From Cytobacillus dafuensis (lineage in GTDB: Bacteria > Bacillota > Bacilli > Bacillales > Cytobacillaceae), in contig NZ_CP042593.1 in NCBI RefSeq assembly GCF_007995155.1, forward strand, positions 1,158,001 to 1,222,000: DNA of 64,000 bases. Direction: 5' to 3'. Shown piece after piece: positions 51,144 to 60,900 of the stretch (its first letter is position 1; each line of letters opens with the position of its first letter). The notes below the pieces were generated by a model, which worked only from the letters and a program-made list of their open reading frames with translations, was not told where the DNA came from and did no database searches. A program made the translations under genes and the position numbers.

Positions 51144-51926
51144 TTGGACAATGAAACGGAAAAATGTATAATTAACAGGCTTCGGAGCGCGGGGTGTGTT
51201 TTCGCAGAAGATGAGACCCGGTTACTTATCTCAGAGGCACGAACTCTAGAGGATCTCAAGAAAATGGTGGAAATGCGAGCCGTTGGTTTACCTCTTGAAT
51301 ATATTGTTGGATACGCAGAGTTCTGTGGTTTGCGGATAGAATTGGACCGAGGCGTTTTCGTGCCTCGAAAACGTACCGAGTTTCTTGTTCACCAGGCAAA
51401 AGCCCTGTCATTTTCTGGTGATATCGTCGTTGACCTATGTTGCGGGTCAGGTGCTGTGGGCGTAGCACTCGCTGCATCTTTAGGACGAGTTGAATTGTAT
51501 TCTGTTGACATTGACCCTGTCGCAGTACGATGCGCTGGCCGCAACGTAACGGATTTCAGTGGCCATGTTTTTAAAGGTGACTTGTATAAAGCTCTGCCCT
51601 ACTCACTTAAAGGCCATGTGAATATCCTAGTTGCGAACGTACCTTACGTTCCTACCGAGGCAATCAAGCTGCTGCCGCAGGAGGCTCGCCTACATGAACC
51701 GAAGGTGGCACTTGACGGAGGAGAGGATGGACTTGACATTCAGCGAAGAGTTGCAGAAGAAGCAATTCTCTGGCTAGCACCGGGAGGACATCTTTTGATA
51801 GAGACGAGCGAAATGCAGGCACCTCAGACCTTTGACATCTTTTCAGGTGCTGGGCTTACCACAAAAGTGGCTAGAGACGAGGAACTGGACGCTACTGTCG
51901 TGATCGGATCAAATTCTATTTTTTAG
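51144..51926 (+). CDS. PrmC/HemK-related N5-glutamine methyltransferase
   Basis: A 260-aa protein of the PrmC-related group (TIGR03704 type): RLRSAGCVFAEDETRLLISE, LPLEYIVGYAEFCGLRIELD, GVFVPRKRTEFLV and the SAM motif VVDLCCGSGAVGVAL. The catalytic N-P-P-Y of HemK is NVPY here, as in that subfamily, which is mainly actinobacterial. Its G+C looks near 50%, clearly above its neighbours, and codon use differs, so transfer is likely. The start is TTG 51144 with a poor RBS; the true N terminus is uncertain. The target glutamine protein is unknown. Confidence 0.8.
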   Translation: MDNETEKCIINRLRSAGCVFAEDETRLLISEARTLEDLKKMVEMRAVGLPLEYIVGYAEFCGLRIELDRGVFVPRKRTEFLVHQAKALSFSGDIVVDLCCGSGAVGVALAASLGRVELYSVDIDPVAVRCAGRNVTDFSGHVFKGDLYKALPYSLKGHVNILVANVPYVPTEAIKLLPQEARLHEPKVALDGGEDGLDIQRRVAEEAILWLAPGGHLLIETSEMQAPQTFDIFSGAGLTTKVARDEELDATVVIGSNSIF

Positions 51927-52037
51927 AGTAAATAAGTACTTAGTCTTAATCACAAATGAAATGATAATTTCTTATCACTATACTAATAAACAAAAAATCA
52001 TTATTTAAAGGGCAACGATTGTTTAACAATAATTAAT

Positions 52038-52088
52038 AGGGTGATGCATATTATACATGACTAATATGTATCTCCCTTTATTTTTTAT
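52038..52088 (+). terminator. Terminator between methyltransferase and reductase genes
   Basis: AGGGTGATGCATATTA pairs with TAATATGTATCTCCCT (few mismatches) around 8 bases, then TTATTTTTTATG. The other ~190 bases to 52282 show only the next gene's RBS. Confidence 0.7.
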
Positions 52089-52282
52089 GACTTTTTAAGA
52101 TTTAGGTCTTGATAATTTGTAAAAAAGTTTGATTAAAATCATGTAGTGAAAATTTCTTTTCTTGTTAAGCACACGAGGCAGGAATGTTGAATAGGAAAGA
52201 GAATTTTTAGGTGGAAGAAGTGATTACATCATAAGTGAAAGAAATGTTATTTGTTTAAAAAAGTTTGTGGAGGGAAATGGCG

Positions 52283-53101
52283 ATGCAAAAGATACTCATT
52301 CTTGGAGTAAGTGGTCTTGTAGGAAGAGCTTTATTAGATGAATTTACTGATGAATATGACGTATATGGAACGTATTTTTCTTCGTTAACTAGCCTCCCTG
52401 ATGATAAGCAATTCCAATTAGAAGTTCAGCAAATAGATAAACTGAAGGAAATTACAAGCACAATTAAGCCCGACATTGTGATTTCTTGCCTAAGAGGAGA
52501 GTTTGATCAACAGCTTACGTTTCATAAAGAATTGGCTAAAGTATTACAAAATAATGGTAGTCGAGTTTATTACTTTTCTACGACAAATGTATTTGATGGG
52601 GACTTCTCAAGATCCCACACAGAAACAGATATACCTAATGCTGAATCAGATTATGGGAAGTTCAAAATTAAATGTGAAAACATGCTAAAAGAAATTTTGG
52701 ATGAGCGAGTGGTCATTATCCGAATCCCGGCAATATGGGGGAAGGATTCACCAAGATGGAAATTAATCAATGAAAGCATAAAAAATAATAAAGTGATCGA
52801 TGTGTACAGTAATCTCGTATGTAACAATCTTTTGGATGTAATGTTAGCAAAACAATTACGATTTATTATTGAAAATGATTTAAAGGGAACAATTCATTTA
52901 GGTTCAGCAGATGAAATGACTCAAGGTCAATTCTATGAACAAATTATAAGTAAACTCACGAGTAAAAAGAACCTTATACAATATCGTTTATATCAGGATA
53001 AAGTCGACACTTGTTATTTTAGGTTAATTTCAAATCGTGATGATATCCCAAGCACTCTACAAAATACGAATCAAGATATTATTTCGTACTTGCTGGAATA
53101 A
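52283..53101 (+). CDS. NAD(P)-dependent sugar reductase, RmlD-like
   Basis: A 272-aa extended SDR protein: ILILGVSGLVGRALLDEF is the dinucleotide site, YYFSTTNVFDGD and SDYGKFKIKCE hold the Ser/Thr-Tyr-Lys catalytic set, and RIPAIWGKDSPR the substrate side. This is the dTDP-4-dehydrorhamnose reductase pattern, but no other rhamnose genes are near, so another nucleotide sugar is possible. ATG 52283 has GGAGGG 8 bases upstream. Confidence 0.78.
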   Translation: MQKILILGVSGLVGRALLDEFTDEYDVYGTYFSSLTSLPDDKQFQLEVQQIDKLKEITSTIKPDIVISCLRGEFDQQLTFHKELAKVLQNNGSRVYYFSTTNVFDGDFSRSHTETDIPNAESDYGKFKIKCENMLKEILDERVVIIRIPAIWGKDSPRWKLINESIKNNKVIDVYSNLVCNNLLDVMLAKQLRFIIENDLKGTIHLGSADEMTQGQFYEQIISKLTSKKNLIQYRLYQDKVDTCYFRLISNRDDIPSTLQNTNQDIISYLLE

Positions 53102-53185
53102 ACGGCAAGTATGATAGTAAGCTAACCGATGCGAATGTTAAACAAACGCTCTTAAAGTGATCAAACTTTTTTATAAAAATTTATC

Positions 53186-53449
53186 GCAGATTAACGGGCA
53201 GTAAGACCCCCACTTCAAGGATTCGCGTATACAAAGAAGAGTAAGTGGGGGATCAACTGCCCGTAAAATGAACACAGACTAAAAGCGCCACATCGTGTGG
53301 CAACGTCTGAGTGACCCACTTCCTGTGGGCCGCAACTAACCATCAGTGGGGGATGAAGGCCGACTAAGAACGCCACGTCCTGTGGCAACGTCGGCACTAG
53401 CACGTCGTGTGCGTCGAAAAACCCCCACTGATGGAAGTTTCACTTTATC
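53186..53449 (+). repeat. Hairpin-rich mobile-type element, copy B (two modules)
   Basis: It begins ATTAACGGGCAGTAAGACCC and ends GAAGTTTCACTTTAT, like copy A at 32187-32355, but has two tandem modules. Module 1 has CCCCCACTT/AAGTGGGGG, CAGAC...GTCTG around GCCAC-ATCGT-GTGGC, and CCCAC-TTCCT-GTGGG. Module 2 has ATCAGTGGGGG/CCCCCACTGAT around CCGAC...GTCGG, GCCAC-GTCCT-GTGGC and GCAC-GTCGT-GTGC. Stem differences between modules and copies are compensatory, so the structure is under selection. No transposase gene is attached. Confidence 0.7.
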
Positions 53450-53721
53450 TATTTTCAAAACTGTAGAATCCACTTTGATCGAGCTTTTTCAAAATGGATT
53501 CTTTTAATTTTTTCCTCCATATCGAGGATTAAATAGAACGAAGCAGCTGTTATCAGTTAGATAATAGACACATAGACTTACGAACTTATAAGAAGTTTGA
53601 TATTCTATATATAACCCATTATTTATAATAATTGTAATTTATTGATAATAATTATTAGCTTTCAGCCCAAGAAAAATCGGGAGTGACAGTGAATTACGCT
53701 AAAAAAGGGGGGGACACGTTT

Positions 53722-55785
53722 ATGATTCCAGCAAAAATAGAACCCATTTCTATCACTACAAAAAGAGAAACAGGCTGGGACTCCATCGTCGATTGGTACG
53801 ATCAGCATAAACAATCGTTGTATACGCTTGGTTGGTCCTATCTTAATAATCAGCAGCAAATGGAAGAGCTTTTTTACCAGTCCATAATACAAGTTCAAAA
53901 GGAGTTGCCTCGATTTAAAGGTAAAACACGATTCGAAACGTGGGTTACATCCATTTTCATACATAACTGCCGGGAGCTTTCTGGTAATAGAAGTTTACAA
54001 GCTTCAGAGGAAAGTGAACCACGTCAGGGTTTATTTAAAGCACTTGATCAATTGAAAGAGTACGAGAAAGAAGCGATGGTCCTTACCTATGTACAAGGAT
54101 TCTCTCAGGAGGAAGCGGCACAACTTCTTCAAGTTTCAGCGGAAAAGATTAAAGAGCTTTTGTTTTCCGGAATCCAGTCACTTAGAAATGAAATGAGGAA
54201 CGGATTAACCTATAATGGCTGTAAGGAGTACCAAAAGGATTACCTCGATTATTTAGAAAGAGCCATGGAGCGGTCGAAAAAGATTGATTTTGAAGTACAT
54301 ATTTATCATTGTCAAGAATGTCAGGAGGATCTGGCTGCCTTTCAGGATGTCATGTTAGCCATGTTGGATCTTACGAATAGTATGGAAGATTTGCATGTGC
54401 CATCTGGTTTCATGGAGAACGTCAAAAATAGGCTGATAGAAAAGGAGAAGCACAGACAACAGAAGTACAAGAAACGTAAAAGAAGAGGACTTATTTTTAT
54501 AAGTGTATTCGCATTATTAATGGGTATAGGCTTCTTTACAGGGACGTTTACCAATCTTTACTATACATGGACAGAAGAAGATCCGGAATTACGTGCCTTT
54601 CTACAAGAGGACCTTGGTCAAATACTGAACCTCGAAGCGGAAAGCGATGGGGTGAAAATTAAGATTAAGAGCGCAATAGCTGATGATGTGCAGACACTTG
54701 TTTTTTATGAAATAGAAGATACAGATGAAGACAACCAATATATGATGAATTATGATAATGGGTTTTTTGTGGAGAACCAACAAGGAATTATGAACCATGT
54801 AACATATCCAAGGTACTATCCACCTGACCTTGAATCAGATGTAAATAACAAGGAAAAGAACGTGTATCAAGGGAAGCTGAGTCTGCCGCCACTGACAGCG
54901 GATAAAGAGACAATCAAACTCAAGATCACAAAACTTCAGAAATTGTCTCGTGATTCCTCTGAGCGTAATGGTTTTTGGCCTTACGGGAACTTGGAGTTTA
55001 AAACAGGGCAGTGGAGATTCGAGATACCTGTAACAAAACATCCTTCCTTCGAATATGCATTGAATGGAAAAACAGAAGTAGAAGGGATTCCGGTTCGATT
55101 TGATAAACTAACCATTGCTCCAACAGCGACGATTCTGCAATTTGGTATTAATAATGAGCAGCCAGAGAAGCGGATAAACTATCTTAATTTTAATAATCTA
55201 GAAGTGAACAATAAAGAAATGAAGCCTGATATGTATGGCAGCTCTTATTTGGATTACCAGCAAGACATAAATTGGACTACTTTTCAAACACACTTTGATC
55301 CTCTTTTTGGAGAAAAACCAAAAGAGATTAACGTTCAATTTGGGGTGGCTCATTTAGAATTTGAAGACACATATATCTTCGAATTGGACGGCATTCGAGA
55401 ATATCCTCAAACCTTTGAATATGCCGGCAGTACAATCTCCATAGACAAGCTGGAAGTTGGACAGTCTACCAATATTGTCATAAGCAATCATGAATTTGAG
55501 AATCGAGCATATGAGTGGCTTCAATTCAATATTGTAAGTGAGGATGGAAAGGAATCTAATTCAATGGAGATGAATTCTGAAGGAGTGCTCATTGATAAAA
55601 ACGGGGTAAAATACGATGTGAATGAAATGCCTTTTTCATATGAAGAACTCGAGCAGCCTCGTTATTTCTATACAGTCCAAAGCCTTCAGATCCAAGAGAG
55701 TAAAGTGGTTCCTAAAGAATTGGTCATTCATGGGTATACTACAACGAAATATTTAGATAATGTTGTGAAGATTTCTTTGGAATAA
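53722..55785 (+). CDS. Single-chain ECF sigma factor / anti-sigma / DUF4179-type membrane protein
   Basis: A 687-aa protein. Residues 19-90 are sigma-70 region 2 (WDSIVDWYDQHKQSLYTLGW, RFKGKTRFETWVTSIFIHNC), 103-158 region 4 (KALDQLKEYEKEAMVLTYVQ, GFSQEEAAQLLQVSAEKIKE). Then comes a zinc anti-sigma domain with H-x3-C-x2-C (HIYHCQEC, 193-200), a basic stretch, one membrane helix (256-274) and a ~410-aa extracellular part like DUF4179/DUF5643 of Bacillus anti-sigma factors. Sigma and anti-sigma, normally separate genes, are thus one chain; release of the sigma part would need proteolysis. ATG 53722 has GGGGGG 8 bases upstream. Confidence 0.85.
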   Translation: MIPAKIEPISITTKRETGWDSIVDWYDQHKQSLYTLGWSYLNNQQQMEELFYQSIIQVQKELPRFKGKTRFETWVTSIFIHNCRELSGNRSLQASEESEPRQGLFKALDQLKEYEKEAMVLTYVQGFSQEEAAQLLQVSAEKIKELLFSGIQSLRNEMRNGLTYNGCKEYQKDYLDYLERAMERSKKIDFEVHIYHCQECQEDLAAFQDVMLAMLDLTNSMEDLHVPSGFMENVKNRLIEKEKHRQQKYKKRKRRGLIFISVFALLMGIGFFTGTFTNLYYTWTEEDPELRAFLQEDLGQILNLEAESDGVKIKIKSAIADDVQTLVFYEIEDTDEDNQYMMNYDNGFFVENQQGIMNHVTYPRYYPPDLESDVNNKEKNVYQGKLSLPPLTADKETIKLKITKLQKLSRDSSERNGFWPYGNLEFKTGQWRFEIPVTKHPSFEYALNGKTEVEGIPVRFDKLTIAPTATILQFGINNEQPEKRINYLNFNNLEVNNKEMKPDMYGSSYLDYQQDINWTTFQTHFDPLFGEKPKEINVQFGVAHLEFEDTYIFELDGIREYPQTFEYAGSTISIDKLEVGQSTNIVISNHEFENRAYEWLQFNIVSEDGKESNSMEMNSEGVLIDKNGVKYDVNEMPFSYEELEQPRYFYTVQSLQIQESKVVPKELVIHGYTTTKYLDNVVKISLE

Positions 55786-56033
55786 CAGAGGTAGTTCAGC
55801 AAGTATATTAGATATTTCGGTCAGGAGAAAGAATACTTATAAATCCAAGTGAAGTAACAGGATATCATCATGATTGGAACAAAATATACCAAGATATACT
55901 TGATTATGCTTCAAGGCAATAGTACTTTTCAAATAATGGGGGCAAGTGTCTTAGCGGTTTCGTGAGGAGTTTTAAAGACGAATGGGTTTAAGGTACTTCT
56001 CCGAATGACATAATTTTTTTAGGAGGGAACAAC

Positions 56034-56405
56034 ATGGAGGTTTTTGCAGAATTTTTAGCGGGTATTGATAACCCTCAACATCGGGCTCGAACGGAGGAAG
56101 TTTTGGGTTGGGTAACGAAGGAATTTCCAAATTTAATGCCGGTAATTAAGTGGAATCAGCCTATGTTTACCGATCACGGTACATATATTATTGGATTTAG
56201 CGTAGCCAAACATCATTTGGCTGTTGCCCCTGAAAAAGCAGGGATTATTCATTTTTCTGATGAAATTGTACAGGCAGGCTATGAGCACACCCAGCAGCTG
56301 ATACGTTTCCCGTGGGATCGTCCGGTTGATTTCTCATTACTTGAGAAAATGATCAAGTATAATATTTTGGATAAGGAAGACTGTTCCACTTTTTGGCGGA
56401 AATAA
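56034..56405 (+). CDS. DUF1801 iron chaperone, YdhG/Fra-like
   Basis: A 123-aa protein of the frataxin-like DUF1801 group: VIKWNQPMFTDHGTYIIGFS, HHLAVAPEKAGI and LIRFPWDRPVDFSLLEKMI. B. subtilis Fra (YdhG) delivers iron for cluster assembly; this is a close paralogue type. AGGAGGG lies 8 bases before the ATG. A related-fold YdeI gene follows 144 bases downstream. Confidence 0.85.
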   Translation: MEVFAEFLAGIDNPQHRARTEEVLGWVTKEFPNLMPVIKWNQPMFTDHGTYIIGFSVAKHHLAVAPEKAGIIHFSDEIVQAGYEHTQQLIRFPWDRPVDFSLLEKMIKYNILDKEDCSTFWRK

Positions 56406-56429
56406 AAATAGGATAGACCTGATGGCTAT

Positions 56430-56485
56430 GGTGCCTGATCCCCATTGCAGTAATACTTTAATACGGTGGGGGCCAGGCACCTTTT
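56430..56485. repeat. GGTGCCTG/CAGGCACC palindrome
   Basis: GGTGCCTGATCCCC and GGGGGCCAGGCACC face each other across about 25 bases, followed by TTTT. It could end the chaperone transcript, and it belongs to a class of short palindromic repeats common in Bacilli. Confidence 0.55.
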
Positions 56486-56549
56486 GACTGCTTGACACGA
56501 CACCAATTAATGTCCTATTATAAATCGAAAAATTGAAGAGGGGTGTTCC

Positions 56550-57206
56550 ATGATGACAAATAGCAGAACGAATCCTAAGGTTGATGAATTTTTAAGTAAA
56601 GCTAAAAAGTGGAAAGAAGAATACGAGACGTTGAGAAAGATCGTTCTTGACTGTGACCTGACTGAAGAATTTAAGTGGATGCACCCTTGTTACACATTTG
56701 AGAAAAAAAACATCGTTTTAATACATAGTTTTAAAGAATATATTGCGCTTCTGTTTCAGAAAGGTGCCTTGCTAAAGGATGCCCATGGGATTTTAATCCA
56801 ACAAACGGAGAATGTACAGGCAGCGCGCCAGATTCGGTTCACCAATGTTCAAGAAATAGTTGAAATGGAAACCATCTTAAAAGCCTATATTCATGAAGCC
56901 ATTGAAGTTGAAAAAGCAGGTTTGGAAGTGAAAATGAAAGAGCATAAAGAATTCATCATTCCTGAAGAACTTCAAAATAAATTCGATGAAATGCCTACTT
57001 TTAAAACTGCTTTTGAATCATTGACACCGGGAAGGCAAAGAGCATACATTCTTTATTTTTCTCAACCTAAACAATCCAAAACCCGAGAGTCAAGGGTTGA
57101 AAAATATATCCAGAAAATTCTCGATGGAAAGGGATTAAATGATTGCACTTGTGGTCTATCTCAAAAGCAACCCAACTGTGACGGCTCGCACAAGCACATT
57201 CGATAA
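56550..57206 (+). CDS. YdeI family protein fused to a mini-CDGSH iron-sulfur tail
   Basis: A 218-aa protein. Residues 1-190 are YdeI/DUF1801-like (CDLTEEFKWMHPCYTFEKKN, SFKEYIALLFQKGALLKD, LTPGRQRAYILYFSQPKQSK). The last 20 residues read CTCGLSQKQPNCDGSH, which fits C-x-C-x2-S-x3-P-x-C-D-G-S-H, the binding motif of CDGSH 2Fe-2S proteins. A role in iron or redox handling is inferred. GAGGGG precedes the ATG. A truncated, frameshifted duplicate lies at 62851-63026. Confidence 0.82.
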   Translation: MMTNSRTNPKVDEFLSKAKKWKEEYETLRKIVLDCDLTEEFKWMHPCYTFEKKNIVLIHSFKEYIALLFQKGALLKDAHGILIQQTENVQAARQIRFTNVQEIVEMETILKAYIHEAIEVEKAGLEVKMKEHKEFIIPEELQNKFDEMPTFKTAFESLTPGRQRAYILYFSQPKQSKTRESRVEKYIQKILDGKGLNDCTCGLSQKQPNCDGSHKHIR

Positions 57207-57362
57207 GAAAAAAAATAAATCAAACTTTAGGATATTCCCTCACTTGAAGATCCTTCACGCGAATACTTCATTTTTCATTCCGAACATAAAACAAGAGAAG
57301 TTAAAGGGAAAAACTAAACAGAAGACTTACATTCAAATGATTATCACTTCCTACAAAAAACG

Positions 57363-57391
57363 AATCAGGGCTTCGGCTCTGATTTTTTTTC
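57363..57391 (+). terminator. Terminator after the YdeI-CDGSH gene
   Basis: AATCAGGGC-TTCG-GCTCTGATT followed by TTTTTTTT. Confidence 0.85.
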
Positions 57392-57695
57392 TTGCAGGTC
57401 TACTTGATACTAAAAATATGAAGGATTGCTTTTTCAACTAATCCTAATTCAATTCAATTCTATTAAGCTGATATTTTTTAAATAAGTGGATGAAGTCATC
57501 CAGAATACTCAAAAGGGATAGTCCCTTAGAGAGTAATATTGACATGAAACAAATAAGTCTTTCCGACTCTATACTACATCATTGTTCTCAATTAAGAAAA
57601 AAAATATTCGTTTTATAGTTTTAATATTCAAAATATTATTATATAATTCAATTAAATGAAAGGAATTTAATTTCATTTCATTTTTTGTTTATTTT
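57392..57695. other. AT-rich upstream region of the protease locus
   Basis: A small hairpin AAGGGATAGTCCCTT lies at 57513-57527. TATAAT at about 57643-57648 in very AT-rich DNA is the best promoter candidate for the transcript that carries the SinR-like palindrome downstream. Nothing else is recognised. Confidence 0.35.
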
Positions 57696-57711
57696 GTTCT
57701 TTTTAAAGAAC
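57696..57711 (+). promoter_or_regulatory. SinR-like palindrome GTTCTTTTTAAAGAAC
   Basis: Two SinR half-sites (GTTCTTT and AAAGAAC) in inverted orientation. The site lies about 225 bases before the S8 protease start and just before the AGGAGGGG of a small open frame. Matching sites occur at the exopolysaccharide promoters and at 62677-62692. Confidence 0.55.
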
Positions 57712-57731
57712 GAATGAAGGAGGGGTGAGAA

Positions 57732-57866
57732 TTGTTGTATCTGGCAGATCAAAAACGAAGGGGGTTGAAATCTTATACAAATCTCATCGCTAAGACAGAG
57801 AACAGCAACGAAACTATCGTTCATTCATTCTTTACTATAGAGAATGAAATAGATTCTAATACTTAG
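57732..57866 (+). CDS. Possible 44-aa leader peptide
   Basis: A TTG 7 bases after AGGAGGGG opens 44 codons (start LYLADQKRRGLKSYTNLIAK, end IENEIDSNT). It lies between the SinR-like site and the protease gene. No family was recognised; it may be an untranslated leader instead. Confidence 0.3.
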   Translation: MLYLADQKRRGLKSYTNLIAKTENSNETIVHSFFTIENEIDSNT

Positions 57867-57937
57867 GTACGTGAATAGATTAATAGTTTCCGTCCATTCA
57901 GGTGCATGACGGAAAAAGAGGAGAAGGGGGAAGTGAA

Positions 57938-60900
57938 TTGAGGAAAAGAAAGTTTACAAAACTATTTAGTAGTATCCTAGCTTTTATTATGGTGCTTTCG
58001 CTAGGATTGCCTGTATCGGCGACAGCAACAGAAACAGTTGAACAGAAAGCATTCAAGCAACATCAACAGAGCGAAAGAAACATGCTGCTAAAGACAGCAA
58101 TCGCAGATCAGTTGGAGGCTTCCGAAGGTTTACCAAGGCTGCATAAAGATTTACAGGATAAATCAGGTAATGAAAAGATTCCAGTCATTATCCATCTATC
58201 GGAAAAACCGGTAGCGTTAGAAAAAGGGATTGAAAAGCTAAAAGGAAAAACACTATCAAACTCCCAGCTTTCACAAATTCGCAGTAAAGTAACAAGACAG
58301 CAAGCAACGGTCGATAGAGAAATGAGAGTTAAGGGCGTTACATTTGAAAAAGGCTTTGCCTATGATACCGTTCTTAACGGCTTTGCTGCCAAAGTAAAAG
58401 CGGATGACCTCAAAAAACTTCTAGACATTACAGGCATCACATTAGTAGAACCAGATGCAATCGTTCATGCATCAGATGTTAAGAAGCCAGTGGATCCGTC
58501 ATCTGATCTTGAAAAAGTAGTAGATTACGAGGCAAAGATGAACACAAGCATCCCCTTCCTAGGGATTGAGAAGCTTTGGGATAAGGGCTACAAAGGAAAG
58601 GGAATCAAGGTAGCTGTACTTGATACAGGGATTGATCCAGACCACCCAGAGTTCCAAGGAATCTATAAGGGTGGAAAAAACTTCATTCCAAACAGCTCTA
58701 CCTATACTCGCCAACGGGCAGATGATGATGCACGTGAAACATCACCGAAAGAGCGACCGGCTAACCAGCCAGAATTCAATGCAAACGGTCGTGCCTTCTA
58801 CACGAGTCACGGAACGCACGTTGCAGGAACAATTGCTGCCATCGGTGCGAATGAATACGGAATTAAGGGGATTGCCCCGGAAATTGACCTATATGCTTAC
58901 CGTGTACTTGGTGCATATGGAAGCGGATCGTCATCAGGAATTATCGCGGGCATCGAGCATGCAGTTAAGGAAAAAATGGATGTTATCAACCTTTCACTTG
59001 GCGGAGGAGCTAACACAGAGACTGATGCGGGCTCATTTGCGATTAACAACGCCATGATGGTTGGAGTGATCTCGGTCATTGCAACAGGTAACGATGGACC
59101 AAAGCGTGGAACAATGGGAACTCCAGCAACGGCTCGTCTTGGAATTGCGGTTGGAAACACGACAAATCCAGAAACGCAATATAACGGAGAAGTAACAGTT
59201 AAAGTCGGTGAGAAATACAGCTATGCTAAACAATTAAAATTCATGGGTACAACATTTGGACAGGATTTACAGAATCAATTAACAGGTGAATACGAGCTTG
59301 TAGCCATCCCAGGAGTCGGTAATAAGGCAGACTTTAATGGCATTAATGTAGAAGGAAAGGTTGCTCTCATCTCCCGTGGAGAAATTGCATTTGTTGATAA
59401 AATTGCCAATGCAAAGGCAAACGGTGCAGTCGCAACGATTATCCATAACTTCTCAGGTGGAACGAATGCACCTGACGTATCAAATGTATTTATAGGCGAT
59501 TCATTTGCCTTTATTCCTTCAATCGATATGTCTGTAACAGATGGAACAGCTATTCGTGATGCGCTTAAGACGGGAACAGGCACTGTCACATTCGGAAAAT
59601 TCGGCTCAACACGGTCTGAAGGCGATGAAGTCAGTGATTCTAGTTCGCGTGGCCCGTCCACACCGAACTTTGATATTAAACCAGATGTTACAGCACCTGG
59701 GACAAATATTATGTCTTCTGTACCTGCTTACAAATGGGATTTCCCTGAAGCAAGCTATGAAGAATCTTACGATCGTTCTTCAGGAACGTCAATGGCAACA
59801 CCACATATTGCTGGAATTGCCGCACTAATCAAACAAGCTAACCCAACTTGGGATGCGTTTGATGTAAAAGTAGCCCTTTCCAATACTGCAAAAATCCTTA
59901 ACACAAGTAAATATGATGTCTTTGCTCAAGGAGCAGGTCGTGTAGACGCTTATGCTGCAGCATTCCCAAGTGTACTTGCTTATGCAGAAGATGAAGCAGT
60001 ACTTGATGCAAGCGGCAAGATTGTGCCAAACCTGAAAGGAACCGTTACATTTGGTCCACAAAAACTGGATAAGAACATTTCAGTTACAAAGCAAATTCGT
60101 GTCAAAGACCTAAAAGGAGCGGGTGGGAACTTCAATGTAGAAGTGAACGTAACCAAGTCATTTGCTGATGCAAAAATCACAATTGACACTCCTTCCTTTA
60201 CGTTAGCTCCAAATGGCGAGCAGCTATTAAACGTAACATTAACAGCTTCGAAAAACCCTGCAGCCAAAGCAGGAGACGAATATTTAGGCTATATCCATAT
60301 TAACGGTGGCCAAAATCACATTTCCTTGCCATTTGCTGCCGACTTCGGCGGAGTGCCATCTGTTCAAATAAAGGATATGCGGATTACAGAAACAGACCTA
60401 TCCTTTAATGCGGACGGAGTTAAAGACTCTGCTATGCTTTACTTCACAATTACAGGAAATGTCCTAGATAACTATATTGAAATTTGGGATATCCAAGATC
60501 CTGAGGGTGGAAAATATGGCGATGGTTATATTGGTTACTTACATGCAGGTACCTCATTAGGTGCAGGCTCCTACCAATTAGCAATCAATGGGCAATACAG
60601 ACCATGGGAAAATCCAGCACAATTAACTAAAATTCCTGATGGACTTTATACGATTGACTATACTGCACAAACAGTAGCAGGAAACGTAATCAGTGATTAT
60701 GTTGGCCCAGTAATTGTAAAAACAACAAAGCCTAAAATTGAGGGTGAAGTGGCAAAGAATAAATTGTCAGGCCAAGTAACAGATAAGTACATCGATTACA
60801 ATGATGTTCTAAAGGATTACGGACTTCATTACGACCTCAATACAAAACTTAAGGCTTCTTATGTTATCACAAGCGATGGTAAGGCGGGCAGTGCAGTACC

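Noticed and set aside
53215..53403. 62-aa minus-strand frame
   Set aside because: It lies wholly within the hairpin element and has no RBS.
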